A DNA stretch of 64,000 bases from Echinostoma caproni. Taxonomy: Eukaryota; Platyhelminthes; Trematoda; Plagiorchiida; Echinostomatidae. Under the pieces are notes generated by a model, which had not been told where the DNA came from, made no database searches, and saw nothing but the letters and a program-made list of their open reading frames with translations. The translations under genes were made by a program, and so were the position numbers. The stretch is from NCBI GenBank assembly GCA_900618425.1, contig UZAN01040107.1, positions 27,768 to 91,767 of the forward strand, written 5' to 3'. Positions 38,145 through 49,929 of this stretch are shown piece after piece (positions within the stretch are counted from its first letter, which is position 1; each line of letters begins with the position of its first letter).

Positions 38145-38287
38145 CCTGCTCGGTGGTCGAGTGGATGAGAAGCGTGAATTCTGCCTAAGAGGTCCCGGGT
38201 TTGACCCCCGGTCGGGTCGATAGATTAGCACTGCTGATGAGACCCAATCAGGTTGAAACAGGTGTCCAGTGTTCCCTAATTTTTTAG
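38145..38287 (+). mobile_element. Hammerhead-bearing SINE, copy B (best preserved)
   Basis: A complete short element. Its tRNA-like head has an A box TGGTCGAGTGG (38154-38164) that matches TRGYNNANNGG exactly and a T-arm CCGGG-TTTGACC-CCCGG containing a B box with one to two deviations (38198-38208). The body is a full hammerhead ribozyme (38222-38282), followed directly by a run of six T that could stop Pol III. There is no open frame. The design implies Pol III transcription and mobilisation in trans by a LINE or Penelope-type enzyme; that part is inference. Confidence 0.8.
38222..38282 (+). ncRNA. Type I hammerhead ribozyme, complete
   Basis: Self-cleaving RNA motif with every core base present. 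Stem I inner helix CACTG (38229-38233) pairs with CAGTG (38267-38271), and an outer helix AGATTAG (38222-38228) pairs with CTAATTT (38276-38282), with a TTCC bulge (38272-38275) between them on the 3' side. Core CTGATGA is 38234-38240. Stem II is GACC (38241-38244) with GGTT (38251-38254) around loop CAATCA. GAA is 38255-38257. Stem III is only ACA/TGT closed by GG (38258-38265), and the scissile C is 38266. A very short stem III with an open stem I that carries a bulge, able to dock with loop II, is the known layout of retroelement-borne hammerheads. Confidence 0.8.
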
Positions 38288-40278
38288 TTCATGCTCGATT
38301 TCTTATACATACGAAGTTCCCTGTTTGATATTTACGTAAATGATCTCATAAAACGTGATTCCATAGTGTAACATAACTTGTCCCTCTTTATCATTTATAT
38401 TCTTTACATTGAATTTATGATCGTAGAAGCAAGTCACAAAAAAGAGAAACGCGATCAATGAATGGGCTGCAATATGATTTAAAATGTTCCAATTTTTGAT
38501 GGCAATATGTGGGTCCTTTGTACCTTTCAGTCTTAGTGTATCTGATCAACGGTCAGTCACATATATTATTTCACTTAGAAGCTGCTTACCGAATATAAAG
38601 TTTCACTCCTTTGGAGAAAATTAATAGGAAAACAAATTCTCTCACATCTTGAATTTTAAGATATAATTTTCATTTAATTTGTTATTGTAACCACAGAAGA
38701 TGTGAACAGACAGGTGGAGTGCGTTCCCAATAGTAAAGCATTTAAAAAACACGTTTCAGAAGTTGCAATTTGCACGTGTTCTGCGTAACACGATTTTTCC
38801 CTACTGATTTTCTTGTTCTAGGAACAAATCCTCAGTTCGGTACTCGTCTAGTGAACTTAAAACATAAGCAGATCGTTTTCCAATAAAAATATGTAAATCA
38901 GTAAACGTAAATGTTTATGTTCTTTCTGAAATTCCTTTTGTCATATAATTTGTAATCCTCATGGCTGGATTTATTGGAAAATCTGTCAATAACATGCAGA
39001 GCAGCAAATAAATGAATAAACGTCAGCTGTTTTTTCACAAATGTATCACGCATCGCTTCTTTACAACAGCGGAATACAAACACGCAAGGTCATAGCATAA
39101 TTGAAAACGATATCAGAACATGGCTAGTGCAAAAGGAAATACAGAGAAGATTTTCTTGTCCTGTCTCAATAATACCAGTCTATCAGACCGCGTTTTATCG
39201 GTTCCATGGAAAAAGTCTATTGTGTATCCGTTTATTGCTATTATCGAATCATCATCTACTTTAGTAGTTTAATAGGAAGCACAGAAATTGAAGACGACGT
39301 TATAAACTCTCAACTGATAAAATTGAGTACAATTAAAAATAGAAATTTTGCATATTTTTCTGCTTTTCCAGGTTATATCATCGGAAAGTTTTGTATATTC
39401 GTCTGTTAAAACAGTTCATGAACCAAGAGAGGAAAATAAACCACAAACAGTAATTTTATCAATGACAGAATGAATCAGTGAAATACTGTACTGATAAATC
39501 TGGACAATCACATAATCACAGCGAATAGGAATTATCGCGTTCCTGAATCAATTAAACTACTGTGCCTCATTACTAACTGATGGATGCCTGATTTCAAAAA
39601 TTATCACCTTTTGAGTGAAATTCATTTCCACACCGGATTTTTATTTGCATATCAGTAAGATGCCCGTATTGCGTTTGATCGTAATTATCGATTGGATATC
39701 TGGATCTGGTGGTTTAAATGTATCTAACGAACGAAAAATGTGAATGCAAAATCATGAGGAAAGTTGGCATTTGATGATTCTCAGGACATACACGTCTGGC
39801 TTCGTTTTTCCGGGTGATTTTCTAGCATATGTTTGGAGAATAAACACCAGTAATGAGACTAGAGATTTGATTCCGCACACCAGGGGGGCAAATACTGTTC
39901 TATTTCTCGTTGACTGCGCGGGAGCGAGCATCCGTAAACCATTACAGATAGTGCAGTTTCTCGTGCTGATAAAAGCCAGGCTAAAATGTGCGTGGCCTAC
40001 AGTCCAACCTTCAAGACCGAAGTGGAGGGATCAAGAAAAACGGTACAATAGCGACGGGGATAGAATGCGAAAAGGTAAAAGAATGCCAGTCAATCAGCTA
40101 ACTTGTAACCCTGAAATGGGTGCCAAAAGCGCAGACTGAGTGCACAATGGAGTAAGTATGAAATGTGATAGTGCATAGATCAGTAGAGTCAAGTGCAGAA
40201 GATAAACGGGAAATAAATAATGTGGCAAATGTTTGAGTGCAATCCTTTGCACGACTGATGATACCTAGTGAACAGTTT

Positions 40279-40350
40279 CGATGGTCTGTGCACAATTTCA
40301 AATGCATCTGCTTTGCGGCCTATTGTTGTATTTATCAACGTGTACTTTAC
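40279..40350 (+). repeat. Diverged dispersed repeat, copy 2
   Basis: Resembles 28385-28455 (shared start GATGGTCTGT and shared TCTGCTTTGCG-like block). See that entry. Confidence 0.3.
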
Positions 40351-43345
40351 AAGCGTTTTCTTGAATGTTTTAATCACACAAAATGGTCATTTGAACGTCG
40401 GACTGGTGACTTGTGCGCAATTATATACAAATCCAAACACATCGGCCTTGAACAAATAAGATACGTAGATTATAATATTTTAGGAGACATATGTGTGCGA
40501 TCTCTTTTGAGAAGAAGAGTTGACTCTCAAAAAGAAAAGGAATTGGGTAATTTACAGATATTTTCTAATGGTCTACGAAATTATTGCCTTAATCAAGATC
40601 GCAAACGTCAGTAAAAGTGCCCAGAGATGACTTACTGGTGTTGGACTGTGAGACGGTTCACCGTGCAAACCTCTGATGAGTTACTTCATAGAAATCAGCA
40701 ATCCTCACCCATGGGTTGCTCGAAGGGAACCACTTGAAGCCGCTTTGCGAGAGTCATGAAATTGCAATGAGCAATGTCAACTTCCTGATAATTTCGAACG
40801 GTAATTTTCACGCAGTGCACGCTCAGTACCGAATCAGAAATGATACTGCCTGACTTACAATTGTATCACTCACGAATCGGTGTGAATGAAGTAAACACAA
40901 AATCAAAGGTGAGTGCGTTCAAAAAAAGGAGTATTATGTCAGTAATAAGGGTTGGTGGAAATGTGGTAAAATGGTGAATCGTTTGAAGCGAATAACGTAG
41001 AGTGATACGCATGGCATAACTGTATCAATGCGCCGAAATCCATCGAGAAACACTCTTGTTATTCACATAAGTAGCGCCATTTCTTCAATACTTTGTTTGT
41101 GTATAGTTCATTTTTTTTGAGACCCATAGAAATAGTTCTTCTTGATAGTTCCATTTAGAACTGACTGAGTGAAATCCACAAAAAGGATTTAAAAATACCG
41201 TAGTAGGAAAAACGTTTTCTCATCCAACCGTTAACCATAGTAACAAATGTAACGATATATTGAAGCTTCCATTCAAAACGTTTTCTCTATCTACAAGTAA
41301 GAGATGGATGACGAACAGAATGTTAGTTTTATGGTCATGAACGTGAGTGGTTGTATGGGTCTTATAACCTGATGAATGTACGATGTTGCTAACAACGCGA
41401 GTAGAGTTCCATAAGTTCATTGTCCAGGGAATTTCAGAAGATACGTTCCTTCTTTTTATTACTCGTTGACCATAGCGAGTCATCTTGATAATTTATTTAC
41501 CAATTTTAAGGATCATTGCAGAAACTTGCAATGTACTGTATTTCGGGTTTACGCATGGTTTAGCGAATAAAACACACACATTTGGCCAAAAACCACGTCA
41601 CTGTTGGATTGCTTGCAACTGCAACGATAAAACGCGAATCATTAGCCGAATTCTTCCTAGAATTCCGAACGATTTTTCATCGTATCAGTCAGGATACGGG
41701 AGGGCCAAGTTTACAAATAGCTGCTGTGTATGGATATACCAGAATTGGAATGAGCTGGTAGTTGGTTCGGGTAGAGAAATGGGATTACAGTGAAGCTAGG
41801 GTGAAGTATACTGGATTTGTTTACGAGCTACAAGTAAACACCAAGATATCCATCAAATATGTCCACAATTAATGATTAGCACACCGGACAGAGGAATTCG
41901 GCGATAAAGAGTTCTTTTTTCGCGGTTACACCTGAGCAATATGTGGGTCCAAGCTAATTTTACACACCGGATAGCCAAAAACCGTACGTTTTTTGCTTAT
42001 GATGAACTTTTCACGGATCGATATCTGTTACTTTCATTCAATATGTGAATTGCAAACTTTAGTGGTTGGAGTCACTCAACTACTTCCAATCTATCCACAA
42101 CCGATTGTATGCGTTTTGCTGAAAAGTAACACCTGGCCAACTGATTACTTTTTGATGGACTCAAATCGGTTGCAGGTCAACTGACTGCGCGAAGGAGTCG
42201 CTCCATTAACACTGTGAACTTTGGTAAATTTGAGTTCACAAACTAGCTTCAGAGCCAATCTTGAAACCTCAAGTACCGGATACCTGATTGGTAGAACGCT
42301 GTCTGTTACATTATGTGTTCTGTTAATCAATACATTTGATGGAGGAAACTCATTCTGTTCTCAAGATTTGCTAGCAAATCAATTTTAGTTGACGCTGCAA
42401 CTTCTTACATGGATTTGATGAACATTTAACGAATTAATTCAGTAAATCTAAATTGACTACCCATAACAATCAGTTAGTTGGTTCACTATTTATCATGTAG
42501 ATCTTCAAAACTGTTTGACACACTAAAAACTTTTACTTTCAGTAAACTCTAATGCCGCTTATGATATTTTTCAGTTTCCGCCATTAAAGTGTCGATTTTG
42601 TTCTTCTTCAAAAAATGAGTAAATCGTTTGGTTTATTCTAAATTATTACAAATTGGTTGATTCTATGTGGTTATTGAATAGAAATATACTCAGTCGAGCC
42701 ACACACAGATGTGTCTCACAATTGTTCAACTTAGCTGATTCCAAAGACCATTATGTGGTTTTATTTATCCAATAATTATCAATATCACCTCTGCAGGTCT
42801 GTGCAATAATAGAGCTGTTTTGTCGCAAGATGGTCACTGTCCTTTGACAAGTACCTCGTACCTCATTTAACGATCATTGGAGGCTATCATCATAATGACT
42901 TAAAAATATTGTTTATCACTTTTTACCTCAGGCAGTTTGATCGATTTTATTTCCTCCGTAAAATCTGTACGTGCGATTGTCTATTGCATCATGCTATTAG
43001 GGGTAAATATTGTCGAAACTAACTACATTTTTGTGCGTCGCAGAGCGGAGAACAGGGTGCGGTTCCTCATTGTTGTGAAGATTTGCATAAAGTGATCAAT
43101 ACATGATTTTATCATACACGGATGTTTCAGCTTGCTTTTGCACGGCTTCAGTGTGATTATAGTTGACTCTCACGTTTGAAATGAGGCAAAAGCCAGCATA
43201 TCAGTAGGGTTTTGCTTCAGCGGAAGGATTACATTTTTGGATGAGTGAACTGTTTTCGGCATCCCCGGAACACTGAGAATAACGAAGGTGACTAAAAAAC
43301 TGATTCTCAGTTAGTTGTCAACAGGCGAATATCATCAAATATATT

Positions 43346-43362
43346 CAACAACAACAACAACA
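43346..43362. repeat. Short CAA microsatellite
   Basis: Five to six CAA units. Confidence 0.8.
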
Positions 43363-43682
43363 GCACTGGAAGAGGATGAGTTACGATAGTAGTTGATCAC
43401 ACTATATTTCAATCGTGCGTCTGAGCTTCTGTATTTGTGCGAGAAATTGATAAGTTTCTAATGTTTGAGTGACTGCACACGTGGTGGATATGAGGAAATG
43501 TGTGTATCCAGTAGGTTCAGTTCTGTACACATTGATTGTAAACAGAATATAGTGAGTGCATTGTGAATTTCAATGATTACGGTCTTTTTTGCATACTTTA
43601 AGTTATGTATAGGGTCTAAACGCGTTTTTAATCAGCATAGGATGATTCAATGACATAACAACCGTTCCTCTAGTTATCTTAC

Positions 43683-43750
43683 TTGTTTCAGCGTTCCACT
43701 CATCCGAAACGTGTTCACCAACGCCAGTTGCACCATTCCCAAATAACTGT
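43683..43750 (-). CDS. Candidate exon, second of a phase-matched pair
   Basis: A 68-nt minus-strand block from an acceptor ending AATTGCAG to a strong donor, ACAA then GTAAGATAAC. It is open as QLFGNGATGVGEHVSD followed by EWNAET, phase 2 in and phase 1 out. The incoming phase equals the outgoing phase of the block at 43926-44050, giving a 175-nt intron. Protein family not recognised. Chance cannot be excluded, but two good splice sites plus phase agreement make it better than the orphan blocks. Confidence 0.3.
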
Positions 43751-43925
43751 CTGCAATTATACGTTATTCCGGTGCACTGGATCACATCCTGGTGCCTCAT
43801 AACACGGATGAAGTAATTATGAGTACGCTATCTTGTTTGCGAAACCGCTTGCGTTCAATAAAGTGCACCGTGTGATGTGCACAAAGTTAATCGATTTCAA
43901 TGATTCAATTGCGATCCTAGTTCAC

Positions 43926-44050
43926 CTGATGCCGAAGTCGCCTCGTATGACGTGCATACTCCCAACTAGTCCATCCTGGTTTCCCAAAGCCTTCACCTCA
44001 AAACAGTTAGTGATCACTGGTGAAACACACTCTTCTACAACCGCATAGAC
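43926..44050 (-). CDS. Candidate exon, first of a phase-matched pair
   Basis: A 125-nt minus-strand block from an acceptor ending GTTAGTCCAG (preceded by a T-rich 80-nt stretch) to a donor, CATCAG then GTGAAC. The frame reads VYAVVEECVSPVITNCF, EVKALGNQDGLVG and SMHVIRGDFGI, phase 0 in and phase 2 out. The open frame continues upstream to 44239, so the true 5' edge is uncertain. It would belong to a minus-strand gene; no function can be assigned. Confidence 0.3.
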
Positions 44051-45346
44051 CTGGACTAACAGCGTCCATCGCATACATGAAAATATTGGTGGAACACAAA
44101 ACACTAAGCTCGTTGAAGAGAAAAATATCAAAGAAACAGTTCCCAATTTGCCCGTAAGAAGTTCAAGTGCCTGATCCTCACTGTGATGCGACGAACAGAT
44201 TGACGAGACCTGTGTGAATTTGTCCGAACGCTCCTCCAAATGTAGTAGTAGGCGAAACCTCGGAACCCAATTTTATGAAACGAGAACACAAAACCCAACT
44301 TGAACAAAACTGGGCCGAAAAATATATCTTTGAGAGTGTGGTAGTTACCACTTATTAGTAAACCATTGTGTCAGCTATCAGCTGTTTATAAAGAACTAAA
44401 ATTTTGAAACTCATTCAGTAAAGTTGAAATGATACTAACTAATGAGTTACACAACACACAATTCAATGTCCCTGAGAAAAACATCGCATATGCTAATTAA
44501 GAGTATCAAGCTTGGATTAGCCCATTCGATTGTTCAGAGGCACCAGGCACTCTTGATGGTTCTCGCATATGCTAAATTTGGCCACACATTCCATCTAATT
44601 CGGTCTTCTCCGGTTATTAGATTCATTACGATTTTGTCTGTTTCTTCCGCAAAGAACAGTTTCCAAAATTGTACAGAGCTTACCGCTCAAACGGTTCACC
44701 CGCAGTGTTCAAACGTAGACAGACCAGTGGGAACCTGATGGACAGCATGCACAACAAACGTGGTGGATCTGTTTAACTTCTTCTGCAAAGTTGACTGAGG
44801 TAATTGGACTGTCGGAACACAATCTGTCATTCACTCTTCTCCGTTTGTTTTTCTCGCAAGAATGTTCACTGTGCAAAGGAATGTGGTTAGGTCATTACTT
44901 TTTCCTCCGTCGCACACATTACTATGGAAATTACAAAGCAAAGTATACTGTCGCTTGCTGAAACCACTGGAAGCATTTTTTAATCAGGGACTGCGTTTCC
45001 GCCGGGATTTTCATGAGAACCAAAATGTAGAATGAGAAACAGGTTAGATCGAGAGCAAGTATGACATTTAGGTAATAATGTCTTCTATCAGGCCTTACAT
45101 GTTTAATCCACCAGTATTCCGAGATTGTGAACTCCTGAAAATCGCCTTATCTCTTCCTATTTTGCAGTTGTTTCACGGTCACATCCATTTGAACTCCGTG
45201 TACACTATAATAATATTAGGGTTAACGTTTTGTTTCTGTGTTGATTTTTATTTTCACTGTAATCTAACACCCGCATTTACGTAGGATTGGAAATCAGGCC
45301 TCAAGGCTTCCGTTTTTTGGGAACTGTTCAGACGCCTGCTGCTGGA
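44051..45346. other. Unassigned DNA, probable intron or intergenic
   Basis: No supported feature beyond the upstream extension of the 43.9 kb open frame. Confidence 0.45.
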
Positions 45347-45490
45347 TCAAATGTAAAAGTTGAGGTCTTCTTCCTTTTGCATCATCGATTTAATCAACTC
45401 GAGTTGCTTATGTTTCCACGTGCGCATGAAATCACCCAACGATTGTCCACCATACTGCATATAATCATGTTCCTTCTGCATCGAAACTGT
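45347..45490 (-). CDS. Candidate terminal exon, coiled-coil-like tail
   Basis: Minus strand, after an acceptor ending CGTGGATCAG, 47 codons read TVSMQKEHDYMQYGGQSL, GDFMRTWKHKQLELIKS and MMQKEEDLNFYI before TGA. The charged, K/E/Q-rich, heptad-like end could form a short helix or coiled coil. The frame is also open upstream to an alternative acceptor (AATTAG) at 45513, which would add FLRFVDQ. If real it is the 3' coding exon of an unidentified minus-strand gene. No family is recognised. Confidence 0.3.
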   Translation of the reverse strand, partial: TVSMQKEHDYMQYGGQSLGDFMRTWKHKQLELIKSMMQKEEDLNFYI

Positions 45491-46792
45491 CTGATCCACG
45501 AAACGTAGGAAACCTAATTAAAGCTTTCGTAGAATCCACTTTCACATTCAGTGTATGAGTTGATATCATTCAGAACACTGTGAAAATGATCTGGAAGAAT
45601 TGCTCGCCATCGTATAGTTGAAAATTGGTCGAACAGCGGAGACCAATTAGACAGTGGTTTGAAAGGTGTCCGTGGACTCCACTCAGTTTCGCACTGTGAC
45701 TGCCCAATATCAAAACGGGCCTAGAGTGATGCCCTTAAGCTAAATATTTATTCACGGCTTTTTTGTCGCCAATTCCGCGGCCGAAGTGGACTAGATTTTC
45801 TGCATCATATGTTTTCTTAAGAAATAGTGAACAAGTCATTCATCAGTTTACTTTTCACCGTTTCCTCGTGCACCTACCTCAAACCAACGTATTCCAGATG
45901 ATTTTGTATGAAATTTGTATTACGAAACACATAAAAAACTCTACATGATGATGAAATCCATTTCTATTAAACTAAATAGTTCGCATTTGAACAACTTTTG
46001 CAACAAAAATGGGCTGTTTACGTTCCAAAGTAATTTGATTTCATTAAGGGAAAATGTGTAAGTAAGTAAGTGCAATTTTCCGGCATCACTAGGCTGCATC
46101 TCAATCCGTGTTTACTGGCGGAACAAAACAACCTGCATAGTGTTTGTGAATATAATGTCACAGAAAAGCGTGTCACTGACGTGTGGGCCGATTGAGACCT
46201 GCACAGATAGTCAGTCCCTCAAGACAGACACAAAGATAGAGGGTAACCACATTGTCATCTGTTTCTATTTTGCTGCTGTATTTAGGCCACCAGGCCAACC
46301 CAGAAGCACCGTGCCGATTTATTTACACAACTGCATATAGACGGTTGCCGAGGTTTGCGAACGCCATAGTAATCAAACATCAAAGCGTTTGTCCCGTCAG
46401 CAGAAGAAAAATGTATACACCAGTTCAGTTCTACCCTGATATTCCTCTAAACGGAACACGCAATCGGTATTGCTGGGTTACCATTACATGTAATGTATAG
46501 AGTATTTCATTTTATTTAATGCACTCGAGCTGAGATACAACAAGTACAACGTGTCCAGTAACAGTCCTCAATTCTCCGTCATTATTTCTCCCTAAATATT
46601 GGTTTACTTTCGCACCGGATTTGTCTCACGTAGGTTTCTCCACAGTCATGCAGACAAAGTCAAAGGTAAAGTTTTATTATGGGCATTACATACAATCAGA
46701 TTTTGTCTTGTCCCATACGGTTTTTACACGAATTCAACTGTAACGATAAGGAATAAAATTCTATGTGCTGTTTTCGGTTGTGTTATGCGTGC
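45491..46792. other. Unassigned DNA
   Basis: No gene, RNA or repeat that I can support. Confidence 0.5.
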
Positions 46793-47460
46793 TCATGGAT
46801 GTTGGAATGTAATGTGTGGTAATGATTCATAAAGTTTTACCTTGAAAGAATCAATCGTCTCGGCACATACAACATGAGATGGTAGGGAATTCCAGGCAGT
46901 GCACAATCTGACGGCAAAGGAATGACGTCGGCAGTCCAGTCGAGATTTTCGGATTACCAACTTGAATGGATGTCTCCGTAGATAAACGCTTCACGACAAC
47001 GTTAAAAGTGGGCGACAATGGTGGTTTGGGTTGCGCAATATTTGATGCAGCAAAACCAAGTCTCATCGAATCCGACGATGCTGAGCCAAGTATAGAGCCA
47101 ATGACTCCAGTCTCCCGATGTATAAATCGTAAAACAGGTCCTGTGACCATGTTCGCGGTGAGCCTTCGTGGAGGCTGCGAAATCTTACTATCACGTTGTA
47201 ACCATGGATTCCAGGTTAAGATGGCATACTCAATATGCGGACGGATTTATGCTGACAGCAGACATGGGAATAAAGATGGTTCAAAACGACCAAAAACACG
47301 TTTAAGTAGACCGACATGTTTGAGTGCGGTTGATAACGCCCTGGAACAGTTAGTAGAACAGCTCAGATCTTCGTGGACTAGAGCACCCAAGTCCTTTTCT
47401 GTTGATGCATGCGCCAGTAGTTCGTTTCGTTGGTAACCGTCTTGAAAATCTAGGTGATGT
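46793..47460 (-). pseudogene. CR1-like LINE, C-terminal third of RT ORF
   Basis: Read on the minus strand in shifting frames: FSQLIAIHHLDFQDGYQ, STEKDLGALVHEDLS, LKHVGLLKRVFGRFEP, IRPHIEYAILTWNPWLQR, then after frame changes RRHPFKLVIRKSR, TAWNSLPSHVV and ETIDSFKVKLYE before a stop near 46793. This is the ordered C-terminal signature of CR1-type RT proteins, after the catalytic domain. At least one in-frame stop (after CLLSA) and several frameshifts make it a pseudogene. The 5' side is truncated just beyond 47460. Confidence 0.75.
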
Positions 47461-48122
47461 ATTGCAATCAGTTGCGAAAAACTACACTAAAATAGTGAAT
47501 AACCGTGTAATCCACCAAAATTGATTTTCGATCAGCATTCGCTTTAAATTAGCGCATCTTCTTATCTTTTGTTTTTCTTGTCTATTTTGGGTGTGTCAGT
47601 AACAATGCGAACACTCGGTTCGTATGCACGTTTTGTGTGAGAATACTAGCTTTGTTCGCAAACAACACGGCAACTATGAGAACGTTAAATTTCATGTCAG
47701 ATTGAGTCAATACTACTGACTCGTATTTCCTTATCCATCCCGCAACAACTATGATGAAAATCCATTCACTTTGATGGACCTAAAAAACATTGCATTCGAC
47801 TACATCTTTAATATTATTGTGTTAAGGTCAAATAGATTGTTAAGCTTTAAACACTAATGGGTTGACTGCAGTTGTAATGAGAGCGGTCTTGCATTCCTGT
47901 GTTTGCATTCAATTGCCACTTTCCATCATCTCTATTTCAGCTTCTCTATACTCAGCCGTTGAACAACCATAATTATCTTTCTAAAAATAAAACCTGTCCC
48001 TTCATTTGGAATAAGTAAAACAGAAGTAAAAACATTGTATAATTTGCCCCACCTTTCAAATGAACAGCTATCTTGACATATGTGGTGGCATATTTCCCTT
48101 GTAGTCCTCTTCGCAATCATAA
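47461..48122. other. Unassigned DNA
   Basis: No supported feature. A minus-strand open frame at 47932-48120 has no recognisable domain. Confidence 0.5.
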
Positions 48123-48203
48123 AGATTTAAGTCGAGATTGTGAAAAGCTCAGTAGCCTCGGTGGGATTCGAACCAACGCATGAACGCCGCCTACGCTTTT
48201 TTA
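48123..48203 (-). mobile_element. tRNA-derived SINE, family 1, copy 3 (5'-truncated)
   Basis: The minus strand gives the second half of the tRNA-like head (AAGCGTAGGCGGCGTTCATGC, then GGTTCGAATCCCACCGAGGC, a perfect B box) and the start of the shared body (CTTTTCACAATC), with small deletions in the body. The A-box half is missing beyond a T/A run at 48198-48203. Truncation at the head end fits incomplete reverse transcription. Confidence 0.65.
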
Positions 48204-49093
48204 CAGCTTATTTTCAGCCAAATATGTTAAATGATACGCTCTCATCTTTCGTTTTAATTAGGTTTTAACGCCAGATTATCATCTGTTGGAATTCTGCACA
48301 ACTAATTCTGGTTGCTGTTTCCTTTAGAGATATACCATTCGACTGTCAAGATAGTCAAAACACTATCGGACGAATGGATCAGTAGTATAAATCCAAGAGA
48401 GACAACCGATTATTAGTCCTTCACAATCTAGTATATCTGTTGCACATAGGATAACCATTTACCTCATTACAGTCAGGGAGAAAATAAAGTTGTTTTGAAA
48501 CTGTATGCATGCCCCATATCACAGCTTCGCGGAATGTGTTCACTGACTGGCGACAAAAATGCCCATCGCACTGGAACATAGGGTATGAGTGCATCGATTG
48601 TACGAAGAGAAAGGTTTTTTCTACAATCGTGCATTGGTCACGTGGTCAGAACTTAACTAGGCAGCATCATGTTAGCACAATGACAGCAGCTGTCAACTAG
48701 CTAATTTTGAAATAGGCTTCCTTTTAAGCTGACATGTGATCCACTTTCTTTCCTTCAAAAAACGTCACTAATCCCGTCGTATCAGCTACTTTGTTTGGGG
48801 TATACAAAATGTCAAATGAGAACTTTTACACAATCCCCAAATGTATACACCAAATGAGCTGGTTTGCAATATTTATGCTGTTTTTCAGATCCCCTACTGG
48901 TTGGCGTTAATGACTTTTCGTGTTACCAAATCCCCACTATTTGCTACAGTGTCACTGAAGACGTTATTCAACGCGTTCTGTGGCTAGCTTATTGAAGTAC
49001 AGTTATTGCGAAGGAACAACGTCCCTGTCCATTTCTGACCGTACGCGAAGATCCTGCTGAACGTGGTTCGTGTAGTTTGCACGTTCAGAGCAG
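48204..49093. other. Unassigned DNA
   Basis: No supported feature. Confidence 0.5.
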
Positions 49094-49343
49094 ATCATCA
49101 TCATCGTTGTGCAACGTAATAAAGTGAAATTCACTGATCGCTTCCAAACTCATAGTGCAAACAAGGTAAGTGAGAATGTATAAGAAGGACAGGGATTGAG
49201 CCTATTTTTAAGGACGGGAAAAGAAAGCGAACCTCTATGGTCAACACACAGAGTACACAGCCCAACTGTGCATACATATTAGTCAAGTATTCTGGTCTGA
49301 TAAGAAGTGATAACATGATCGCCATTGCTGTCGGTTCGCAGTC

Positions 49344-49690
49344 ATGACCTTCAGTGTCTCCAACCATGCGAGAGAGAGCCTTTTGGGCCCCAACCCGGAA
49401 GAGGAGAGATATTCACTCTACCTAATCTCTCTGTGTATTTCTTTATGCCTGGTCTCCACGTCATCTGCTGGCCTCCACGTGGCCTTCTCTAGCCTGCAAC
49501 AGCCACCGCAGATAAGGCGCACTGCTGTAGACGACTGTCAGACATATCCAAAACGTGTCCTAACCAACTTAGCCTACTGAGCTGGATTCGATGCAGTAAT
49601 GAGTTCTTGTTTGATGTATTCTCAAACACCCGAAGACCTAGTTCTAAGTTACTAACCCGCTTACTCCATCCCACTTACGCCAGACTACGC
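49344..49690 (-). pseudogene. RTE-like element, C-terminal region of ORF
   Basis: The frame at 49674-49489 reads MGWSKRVSNLELGLRVFE and LSRLSWLGHVLDMSDSRLQQ; a neighbouring frame continues WRRPRGGQQMTW and LPGWGPKRLSLAWLETL. The LGHVLRM..R..  and GGQ..TW blocks are the conserved end of RTE-type proteins. It is broken by at least one frameshift near 49490. Confidence 0.7.
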
Positions 49691-49929
49691 AAGCATCGAT
49701 TGTTGAACACTGCTAAATGACGGAAGGCTTCTACCCGCAAGTTCAAGGTCTCACAACCATACAGTAGAACTGATCGTACAGTAGCGCAGTATACGCGACT
49801 TTTCAACTTCAGTGAAACGTCACGTCACCGCCACAGGTGTTTTAGTCATGCGTACGCTTCTCGAGCCTTGTAAATGCGAGCGGTTATCTACTTTGATGCG
49901 CTACCGTCGTTGGTCGTGCAGCTACCTAA

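Larger units (their letters stand above)
38288..43682. other. Unassigned DNA
   Basis: No supported gene. The plus-strand open frames at 39744-40139 and 40237-40614 are the longest here but have no recognisable domain. A weak dispersed repeat lies at 40279-40350, and a (CAA)n tract at 43346-43362. Confidence 0.45.

Noticed and set aside
39744..40139. 131-codon open frame as a gene
   Set aside because: Longest n-free frame apart from retroelement shadows, but no recognisable domain, no clear splice sites and frames of this size occur by chance in 64 kb.
40653..40700. Hammerhead ribozyme on the plus strand
   Set aside because: No helix closes between CTGATGA and GAAA, and no cleavage triplet pairs nearby.
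46966..47436. 156-codon plus-strand open frame
   Set aside because: It is the antisense shadow of the minus-strand CR1-like coding relic.
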